A stretch of 16,625 nucleotides of DNA. Source: Auxenochlorella pyrenoidosa. Its lineage: Eukaryota > Chlorophyta > Trebouxiophyceae > Chlorellales > Chlorellaceae. Position numbers and translations under genes: made by a program. The notes under the pieces are model-generated. The model did not search any database. It was not told where the DNA came from and saw nothing but the letters and a program-made list of their open reading frames with translations. Position 1 is the first letter of the stretch; every line of letters starts with the position of its first letter. The DNA is taken from assembly GCA_001430745.1 (NCBI GenBank), contig KQ482066.1:1535425-1552049 (forward strand), given 5' to 3'. Positions 9,477 to 16,625 of the stretch are shown one piece after another.

Positions 9477-9967
9477 CCTTCCGACGTGTCGCCGTAAGAT
9501 GTCGCTGTGGCGTGGCCCTTGGTGCTGCGTCTGCGACCCCTGGCGGCATCGACAGTGCTGCTCAGGCAGCAAGCTCGCGAGCTTCGACAGCCAGCGCACA
9601 TCTCCGAATGCAGTTGCTGGCCTGGCCGCCGCCGGAGCAAAGTTTTGGTACACTTGGCATACCATTTCGATCGATCGTCAACCTTTCACAGACTGGTGGC
9701 GCCAACTTGATGCCGCCAGAGAGTATTGCCTCTGCTTAAACTGCCATGGCGGCTCAACCACCCTGCAACAGCATGCCCTGCTGTGAGGCATGGCCGCTGA
9801 CTGCCAACCCAGCTGCCTGAAGCTGTAAGGATAACACCTGCCGAAGGTGACGCTGGCTGCCCTCAGACTGGTTGTGTTAAGCGAGGGATGTTCGGGCTAG
9901 GAGTCACAAAACTGTGGTGGAAAACTGGAAGTCAGAAATCAGGCCTGGTGCATCGAGGTTCAGGCAT
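9477..9967. other. Convergent 3' region between the unknown gene and sulfotransferase 1
   Basis: About 490 bp lie between two facing stop codons. No gene is seen. It should hold both 3' untranslated regions. Short open frames here have no family resemblance or consistent splice sites. Confidence 0.5.
9824..9828 (+). promoter_or_regulatory. Candidate TGTAA poly(A) signal for the plus-strand gene
   Basis: TGTAA about 350 bp after the TGA stop, in the correct orientation for the plus-strand gene. It is the green-algal poly(A) motif. No TGTAA for the facing sulfotransferase was found in this interval. Confidence 0.4.
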
Positions 9968-12900
9968 TCATGTCAGCTGCACAAGACACAGGCCGTCCGG
10001 CCCGCCTTGACAGCTCTCAAGGTTGCTCTGCCAGGCCCGCTCCCAGTTGGCCAGCCATCGATCTGCATCTGCAAAGCCGTGCTGCCGAACTATTGATGCA
10101 AGCCTGCAGGGGGGAAGCGAGGCAACACGGGCCAGGTTGTTGGGGAGGACCCTGGAAGCAAGTGGCCTTTGTCAGCGCCAGCTGTCCCCATCCTTCTTCC
10201 CCATTCGCAGGCCTGTCTGTCAGTGCCTCGCCCTGTGCCAGCCCCACTCAATTGCGAGCTCATCTGTACCGCGCATCTCACCGCTGCGCATCCCGCCGCG
10301 CCAGCTCAACCAGCCGCTCATACTCGCTGCGAGCCATGGGCCAGCCCCGCTCCTGCAAGATCGTAAGAGGTGGTGAAGAGGTGCCGCCGAGGCCTCACAA
10401 CAAGCCCAAGGCAGGGGAGCTGCGCACCTCTCTGACGCGGCTGGGTTGGACGCAGCGGGCACGCTGGCAGTGGCATACAGGGGCCTCTCTGCTGCGATGG
10501 CAGCTGCGATGCGCGCGAAGCAGTGCCACGCTGCATGCTGCTGCCTTGCGGCGGCGCCCTGGCCAGAGTCGGATGATCGGAGTGCAGCCAGGCGCAGCGC
10601 GCGGGCGGGGCTCACGCTCTTGCGGCTGTTGTGCAGTCCAAGGTCGTCGCTCGGCAACTTGGCATCTATGCCGACAAAGCGCTTGACATCCCGCAGCGCA
10701 GCCCTCATCTTGGACGCGTCAGTGAGGTTCTCATACTGCGCGGGCAGGCAGGCCAGCAGCATTTGTGGCAGGGTTCGCAGCCCAGCCGGCAGCGGGCACG
10801 CGCGCACCGCACGGCGCGCCAGGCCGGGGTGGCCGCCAGTACGGCGAGCCCACAGCGCAGGGGGCGCAAGCCAGAAACGCTGGGCGGGAATCGCTCGGCT
10901 CAAAACACAGGGCAGAGCAGTTTGCCCACCTGCAGCACAAAGAGCTGGTCGGCGGGAAAAGCGTCTGCCCAGGCCTGGAGGCGCGGCGCATACGTCTCAT
11001 CCTCATCCTCTGCGGGGGGTGCAGCAACGCCACAGAGGGGCAGACGCGCGTTGGTCACCGGACATGCACAGGGGTGCAGTGGGCATGATGACGAGGAGCG
11101 CCTTTTTAAGTCAAGCTGCCGGTGAAGCCGCCAGCTCTGTTTTATGCAGCGGGGGTGGGTGGCTGAGGATCTGCCCTGCAGAGGGCCGTGAGCTTGCCCC
11201 CATCAACCCCGAATGCGCTCTCAGCACCAGTGTACAGCTGCACGCGGCAAGCAGGCATGCGCCGCAAGCTCACCAAGCTTGCGCAGGATGCACTTGAAGA
11301 CGGAGGCATCTGGCCCATAGCACGCCGGGCTGCAGAGCGGGAGGAGAGCGAGGGCAGCCGAGGTTGATGCAAGATCAGGTCTCCAGCTGAACAGGGAGCT
11401 AAGGGGGCTAGAGACTAGGCACTTCTGTTTGCTTCCCAAGTGAAGGGCAGGCTCAGCCTGCTATGTGGCTGCAGCCGTTGAGTCCATGTTGACACGCCCG
11501 CCTGCCGCACCAGCACGCGGGGGATGCGCGGCAGGGGCAGCGCAACGTACAGCGCAGCAGGAACATGCCGCGAGCAAGCATCGCCGGCCGCAACCCCGTG
11601 GTGGGCTGCCAGCCACCGGCTGGCTGGCATGTGGGAGGTAGAGAGGAGGGGCAGCAAGAGGTAGCAGCCAGGCGCAAGGCTGCACCCAGCGTCGTGCCTC
11701 ACCGACGGCCGTGGTCCAGGTTGTGCTGTAGCATGGAGATGGCCTGGGAGATGGGTTCTCGCAGGCTGAGCACTGCCGTGGCAGAGGGGAGTGGCAGAGG
11801 GGGCAGGTTACAGAACCTCAGGGTAGCCGGCCAGCAGCGGAGATCATAGGAGGCCGGCAGGCCGTGTCAGCCAGGAAGCAGGGTCGCGCGAACTGTTGCA
11901 AATTTGGCAGGCATTGTTTAGCGTTGCACAAAGGAGGAGTTGGGCAGTCGTTCCTTGCCCAGGGCGGCACAGCACCACTCAATCACTCACCAAGCTTGAG
12001 CCAGGGCATGAGCTCCCTCAGCTGCGGCGCCAGCCAGGCCCCTGCCTGCACAGAGGGAGCCAGAGGGGGGGCCGCCGGGAGCCCAGCTGGCTGCCTTTGA
12101 TGCATACATGGAGTCAAAGCGGTCGGCAGCAGGGTGCAAGAACAGAAAGGACGGCAAGGACAGCGAGGGCAGCCATGACAGCAGAGTGCCAGGGCCGCAG
12201 CGCCAGGGCCGCGGCGCCACGTGGCCCCCCTTGCCTGGCTGTAGTGGACGCTGCCCTCGAACGTGGCCATGAACAGCCGGGCTTGCAACGCAAGGTCCAG
12301 GTGCATCGTCTGCGCTTTATGAGGGTCAATGTGAGGCGGGGCAGGGCGCGTCGGCACTGATGCGTGCGACGACCCGTGCTCTGCCAGCAAAAGTTGTTGA
12401 CATCACCCGTCATGGAATACAGAGGTACCCTCGGCGGTTCACTGGCAGCCGCCTACTCACCCCGGTAATGTACTCTTCCTGCTCCTGCAGCGGGCACGAC
12501 AGCGCGTTGCCCTGGCACAGCGTGTCAAAGAAGTTGGGCTCCTGCAGGGAGGGTGTTGGTGGGGGTGGGGTGGGGTGGGATGGGGGTGGGTGTGTGGGTG
12601 GGTATGTGGGGGGGGGTGCCGGGATGACACTGCACTGGGAAACCACAGAGGTGGGATGGCACTGCGCTGGGAAACCACAGAGGTGGGTCATGAGGCAGGA
12701 TAGCTTCTTCGAGGGCTGCACGGCGCTGCAGGACGCAGGCTTGGTTGCTGTTCGGTCAAGGGCGCCGCGGCGCTGCAGCCCGCCTGCTGCACCTCGGCCT
12801 GCGTGCCGCCCTCGGCGGGCGGTGCCCAGCGGCCTGGGTGCAGCCGGGAGGTGTGCCCACCTTGACCCTTGGCGCCATGATGCTGGGGTGCTGGATCAGA

Positions 12901-13657
12901 TGGCTGCAGAGGGGGAAGCAGGCACATAGATGGTGGGGTGCTGGATGAGGTGGCTGCACAGGGGCGGGTGCAGGCGCGCATACCCAGCAGGGCTCAGGAC
13001 TGGCAAGGCAGCCGCCCAAACCCGGGGTCGAAGCCCCGTCAATCATCTGGACGCCTCTTGTGGCGAGTGCATGCTGACTCCTAGCAGCCAGCCGGCAGTT
13101 TCTCTTCAGGCATGGCAGCCCAGGGGGGCTGGCTCACGCGGCGGCCCACTCACTGGAACAGGCTTGTGGTGGCTGTCTTGGGGAAGCCGAGGATGAGGAA
13201 GTGAGGAAAGTTGAACTGGCCCGGGTGCTTGGGCTGCAGCGCACGGCAGCGGGGGCCAGCAGCAACATGCATGAAGGGCCTGCCTGGCTGCGCACAGCGG
13301 CGCCATCCTGTGACTGCCGCTACCCCGCCCATCAGACTTTACTTGTCAGCCGCACCTGCTTATGCGCCTCCCGCAAGCACTCCAGCGTCCGGCAGCCACG
13401 CAGCGCCCGCTCGAGCTCCGAAAGCGGCACCCCCGAACCGTCCTGCTGCTGCTGCACGCCCGCCAGGCCCTCCCCTGCTCCTGCTGCTGCCGCGCCCACC
13501 GCCGCCGGCTCGACGGCGCCGTTGCTAGCACTCGCGGCACTGCTGCCTGCAGCTCTGAGCCGGTCTGCTGCCTCATGAGCATCGCCTTCCCTCGGCCCCA
13601 CAATGTCGGCTTTGCCCTGCACCTCCAGGGCTGTACCCCCCGAGGTTGACTGCCGGC

Positions 13658-13691
<34 letters not shown>

Positions 13692-14655
13692 GGATGATGA
13701 TGCATTTCCCTGCAAGGTCACAGCGCTGCCCGCTGCGGATGCTGCGCCTGCATCGTATGCCCCAGGGTCCAGCCCAGCTGAACCTCCCTTGATTGCTGCA
13801 CCCTGTCCTGCACTGCCTGCAGTCGCAGCAGCTGTGGCTGCTGCTTCTGCTGCTGCTGGAGCTTCGAGGCTGCCCCCGCCTGCTGCTGCGCGCTTCTCCT
13901 GCCGCTCTTCTGCTGCCGCAGCAGCAGCCGCGTCCTCCCTCACCGCCGCAGCCAGCTCTGCACCCTCGTCTTCTTCTTCTGCCCCTGCTGCCTCCCATGC
14001 ACCCACTGCACTGCTGGACTGCGCGCCGCCAGTGCTCCCTGCTGCCGAGGGTCTAGCCAGGCCCAATTGGCTCTGTCGGTGCGCCTCCTTGCGTGCCGTG
14101 GCGGACAGCGCCGCGTCGCCTGCCTGCCCCTGCCCCTCCTCCGTGCCGCTCTGTCGTTGCGCCTCTGTGCGTCCAGTGGCAGACAGCACCGCGTCGCCTG
14201 CCTGCCCCTGCCCCTCCTCCATGCCGAGGCGGCGAGCGACTGACACATGGATGCGCACGTCGCCCTCCTCTTCGCCCCAGTGCCCCCTGCAGGCTCCACC
14301 AAGGCGCCCGACACATAGATCACATTTTGCGAGAAGTGCTTGGGGCGGGGCGCGGCCCAGAAACGGCGAGAGGCTGGCAGGCTGGGTGCTAGCAAGGATG
14401 TGGGGTGCAAGGGGTTGCAGCCACTTGAGCCCCGCAGCTCACGACCAGCAGGCAACCTGGACATGCCAACTTGCTGGCCACGGTGCATATAGATGGCATG
14501 GGTTGCACCCACCTGCCTCCTGGAGACTTGTACGCCATGTAAAGGACAGCCGCTGCTGTGAGAAGGAGGAGGGAGAAGCGGCGCCTGCAGGGGGCGGCGC
14601 CGGCGGGCAGGTCGGCACCTCTGCGCAACTTGTACCCGAGCCGGCTCAGCTGCAT
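9968..14655 (-). CDS. Sulfotransferase 1, type II membrane protein, 13 exons
   Basis: Exons: 14655-14513, 14286-13356, 13233-13154, 12903-12861, 12541-12461, 12309-12235, 12045-11991, 11772-11703, 11329-11274, 11009-10930, 10735-10616, 10352-10282 and 10103-9968. Phases chain throughout to 646 residues. Residues 27-42 (FSLLLLTAAAVLYMAY) are a signal anchor after RRR, suggesting a Golgi type II protein. Residues 49-358 are an Ala-rich stem of low complexity. The catalytic domain starts near 370 with the 5'-phosphosulfate loop GFPKTATTSLF (374-384). KEPNFFDTL follows near 399, then ATFEGSVHYSQ (about 441-451), the 3'-phosphate motif SLREPISQAIS (472-482), and QYENLTD near 538. It ends with GWPMARSEYERL and IVRQHGFAD, where the tandem paralogue is closely similar. 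Such enzymes transfer sulfate from PAPS, usually to glycans; the acceptor cannot be read here. The intron after exon 6 has a GC donor. The start follows from the anchor and the only upstream ATG in frame. Confidence 0.9.
12555..12618. repeat. GT/GGG simple-sequence tract at a splice acceptor
   Basis: A GGGTG-type tract on the plus strand, hence CCCAC on the coding strand, ending a few bases before the acceptor of sulfotransferase 1 exon 5. It probably acts as the polypyrimidine tract. Confidence 0.7.
12621..12684. repeat. 32 bp direct repeat, two copies
   Basis: GGGATGACACTGCACTGGGA and the 12 bases after it (12621-12652) repeat at 12653-12684 with two mismatches. The repeat is intronic, between exons 4 and 5 of sulfotransferase 1. 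On the coding strand each unit contains CCCAGYGCAG, which resembles a 3' splice site. Confidence 0.85.
12881..12980. repeat. 50 bp tandem repeat spanning the acceptor and start of sulfotransferase 1 exon 4
   Basis: Two units at 12881-12930 and 12931-12980 share TGSTGGGGTGCTGGAT, RGGTGGCTGCA-type sequence and the flanking G run. On the coding strand each reads CAG|CCAYCT followed by ATCCAGCACCCC, a 3' splice site plus the codons for HLIQHP. The downstream unit is the one that continues in frame to the donor at 12860. Confidence 0.85.
13661..13690. repeat. (CTG)10 microsatellite encoding polyalanine
   Basis: Ten perfect CTG units, read as GCA (Ala) on the minus strand, in the stem exon of sulfotransferase 1. 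They encode an Ala run after three serines. Confidence 0.95.
14069..14224. repeat. 78 bp tandem coding repeat in the sulfotransferase 1 stem
   Basis: GCGTCGCCTGCCTGCCCCTG recurs at 14113 and 14191, a 78 bp step. It encodes two 26-residue units beginning EEGQGQAGDA and containing SAT and EA.RQS. The unit length is a multiple of three, so the frame is kept. Confidence 0.9.
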
Positions 14656-15422
14656 GCACGGAACAATTGTCTTTCTTTCCAACTCTGGGAGATCGAGAGG
14701 ACTGCCTTGGGACTCACCAGCGAGCGGAATGGCGCACCCGCCGGACCGGCGGGGGGCCGCTGAGAGTCCGCGTGATCATGGTGTTACTGCAGAACCGATG
14801 CTATGTGGGCACTGTTTACGAGCTGCAAGCTCGCGCCCTGAGCAGCGCCGGCATGTCGGGTGGTTGGGAAGGCCGCTGGGTGGCTTGGCTGGCTGGATAT
14901 CATGCAATTTCTGCTGCAGTGTGATTCCGGCATCACGGCTGCCCGCGACGAGAGTTCGCCCAGGAGCTGCTGTGCATGCAGCGAGCGCTGTGGCCAACAA
15001 CAGCTGACGCCCTAGGTGGCCTCGGCTCGTACGCAGGACACTTGAAGGCAGTACTTGACACTTGGATGAGAGCAGGTAATGAAGAGGGAATGTAAAGGAG
15101 AGGGCGCGGCTGGGATCAGCTTGGCTTTGCGCACCGCAAAGGAGGCGCCGCAGCAGAGCCAGACAGACGGGCGGCACGGCTGTTTGGGTTTCTGTGTTGG
15201 GTTCCAAGCCGCAAGGGAGGAGCGGCTTTGCGCCGGGAAAGAGAGACAGATATGCAAAAAAGAGTTGGCAGACGAGGGGCAGAGCACAAAAAGAGCGCGC
15301 CCAGGGGTGGCCGCGGCGCCGCGCCCAGCAGGCTATCACCCATGGACAGCAGAGGCAGGCCGACCTCCAGCCGGCGCTGCGCCATCACAGTGAATGCGCG
15401 ACTGGAGGTCATGCCCACGTGG
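14656..15422. other. Intergenic region between the two sulfotransferase genes
   Basis: About 770 bp hold the 3' flank of sulfotransferase 2 and the promoter and leader of sulfotransferase 1. The long minus-strand open frame here (15339-14776) has no recognisable similarity or leader and looks like chance. No TGTAA on the minus strand was found, and no clear TATA box. Confidence 0.5.
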
Positions 15423-16490
15423 CTAGGTCACCTGGATCATGCAGGTGCCCTGCATGCCCGGCTCGCAGTTCTCCTCCAGGTTTTCCTGGGGGGAGGGGTG
15501 GGGGTTACGGGGGTGGGTGGGTGGGTGGGTGGGGGTGGGGGGCAGGCCAAGCGTGGAGACTTACAGTGAAGACAGAGCGGCAGGCTGCAGGTCCTGCTGG
15601 CCACGCAGCAGCTCAAAAGAGCGGCGCCGCTCGTCGGCGACCCTCGCACGACATCCAGCTGGCGGCGCCGGGCAGGGCTGGAGACCAGCAGCTTCGCTTA
15701 GAGCAGGCCAACTCACGCCGGCCCCACCTGCCAGGCATCCTCCCAGTTCTTCATCCAGGCCGACGGGTCGGCAAAGCCGTGCTGCCGCACAATGCCAACC
15801 ACCCTGCGGCAGGTGGGCGGAGACCAGCCAGGTGGGCGCACATGGGCGCACATGCACTCGGAGATCAACATCTGAGCCCCCAGCAGAGGGTCGTGTGCTG
15901 CAGGCTTGCCAGCGCATGTCAACCACCGACGGAGGTCCCAAGTCTGGCTGCTGCGACGCCTGCCGTGCCGTGCTGCGCTGCGCCTCGGCCTGCAGCTTAT
16001 GGCGGCCCCCGCCCCCCCTCGACGCTTAAAATACGCATGCAGCATGGCAGCCGCCCACTCACTCTTGCGCGTTGCGCCGAGCCTTGTCCACGAGCTTCAG
16101 GTACTCCTCCCGGCTCATGCGCCAGCCCTGCGTCTGCACAGGCCAGGGCGGGACAGGCGAGGCACGGAACAAGTTGGCGCCTGCCCTGCAGCAGCTGCCT
16201 GCATCTGCACAGGCACACGCCAGTGGCCAGGGCAAAGACGCACACAACACATCGCCACCTGCCCTGCCGCAGCTGCCAGGCTGCTGCTCGAGCTGGCAGC
16301 CCGGCACAACTGCTCGCCGACATGCTTGCGCTGGTGGCTCGCCCCTGTTGCCTGGCCAGGCACCTCGCGCCTGCTAAAGCACCCCTTGCCTCTGCCCCCT
16401 CCCGCACCCTTCAACCCAGGGGCCTACGTGCTTGCGCTGGTGGCGATAGTTGTACAGGCCCAGCCCATCATACGGCAGCTTGGGGTTGAC
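15423..16490 (-). CDS. Sulfotransferase 2, 3' part only (N-terminus beyond right edge)
   Basis: Exons in gene order: 16490-16428, 16133-16063, 15803-15728 and 15485-15423, ending at TAG 15423-15425, for 90 residues. It encodes VNPKLPYDGLGLYNYRHQ, then GWRMSREEYLKLVDKARR, then IVRQHGFADPSAWMKNW, then ENLEENCEPGMQGTCMIQVT. Each segment aligns with the C-terminus of sulfotransferase 1 (KLPSDDLGLHN, GWPMARSEYERL, IVRQHGFADADRW, SNLESC...CLVQLT). The exon starting at 16133 has the same length (71 bp) and phases as exon 12 of sulfotransferase 1. The last two exons correspond to one exon in sulfotransferase 1. The catalytic PAPS motifs would lie to the right of the window. The first acceptor (CTCCAG) is the least certain; that exon could extend further right. 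Confidence 0.85.
15487..15543. repeat. (GGGT)n tract at a splice acceptor
   Basis: A GGGTGGGTGGGTGGGT run on the plus strand in the last intron of sulfotransferase 2, adjacent to the acceptor at 15486. On the coding strand it is a CCCAC-rich polypyrimidine tract; the G strand has quadruplex potential. Confidence 0.8.
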
Positions 16491-16625
16491 CTGGAGGCGC
16501 AACAGGTGGGTGCCAAAAGGATTGCGTGTTGGGGCGAGGCAGGGGGGACGTGGCTGCGCCTGTGGCGCCGAGGGGTTGCGCGCCTCTGCGCAGCCCCGGC
16601 TCTGCCCTACTGCAACACCTCATCA
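16491..16625 (-). other. Right edge: probable intron of sulfotransferase 2
   Basis: No exon matching the expected upstream part of the enzyme (a YENLTD-like segment) is seen in these 135 bp, so they are taken as intron. The sequence just before 16490 is pyrimidine-rich on the coding strand, as expected before an acceptor. Confidence 0.4.

Noticed and set aside
11415..11702. Possible extra sulfotransferase 1 exon (LYVALPLPRIPRVLV-type frame)
   Set aside because: The exons at 11772-11703 and 11329-11274 already join in phase, and this frame has no matching splice sites or sulfotransferase motif.
13603..14763. 386-codon plus-strand open frame, Ala/Ser/Pro-rich
   Set aside because: It is the complement of the low-complexity stem exon of sulfotransferase 1, which belongs to a phase-consistent gene.
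14776..15339. 187-codon minus-strand open frame between the sulfotransferases
   Set aside because: It lies in the expected 3' flank of sulfotransferase 2, with no recognisable motif; open frames of this size are common by chance at this GC content.
15194..16489. 431-codon plus-strand open frame
   Set aside because: It is antisense across four sulfotransferase 2 exons and their introns and shows no domain-like sequence.
1..16625. CRISPR arrays, bacterial operons, insertion sequences, rRNA or tRNA genes
   Set aside because: None was seen. The genes are split by spliceosomal introns, and the tandem repeats are intronic or coding rather than spacer arrays.

Overview
The window is nuclear DNA of a eukaryote, most likely a trebouxiophyte green alga of the Chlorella type. 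This is inferred from very high GC, many short exons (33 to about 140 bp) separated by 85 to 540 bp GT-AG introns, plastid-type leaders, CTG/GCA and CCG repeats inside coding sequence, and TGTAA motifs of the kind green algae use as poly(A) signals. Almost all long open frames are antisense or intronic shadows. The genes were rebuilt by hand by matching splice sites, intron phases and protein similarity recalled from family knowledge; no search was run.

Layout. (1) Minus strand, 35-1968: 5' part of a coiled-coil protein with a probable plastid leader, running off the left edge. (2) 1969-2967: no gene seen; 3' flank of the next gene and upstream region of gene 1. (3) Minus strand, 2968-7244: a secreted BNR/Asp-box (sialidase-fold) protein of about 379 residues in 12 exons. 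(4) 7245-7553: short divergent intergenic region. (5) Plus strand, 7554-9476: a 231-residue protein of unknown function in six exons, with a probable plastid leader, a polyproline run and one membrane helix. (6) 9477-9967: convergent 3' ends. (7) Minus strand, 9968-14655: sulfotransferase 1, 646 residues in 13 exons, a type II membrane protein with PAPS-binding motifs and a very large Ala-rich stem. (8) 14656-15422: intergenic. (9) Minus strand, 15423 to beyond 16490: the 3' end of a second, paralogous sulfotransferase, cut by the right edge.

The two sulfotransferases form a head-to-tail tandem pair. They and the BNR protein all appear to belong to the secretory pathway and could act on cell-wall or extracellular glycans, but a shared pathway is only inference.

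The most unusual signal is structural. In at least three introns of two unrelated genes, the sequence spanning a splice junction (acceptor plus exon start, or exon end plus donor) has been tandemly duplicated into the intron, in units of 94 bp, 50 bp and about 25/59 bp. In the two acceptor cases the extra copies are frame-shifted, have lost the AG, or lead to a stop; the donor-type copies form a minisatellite.
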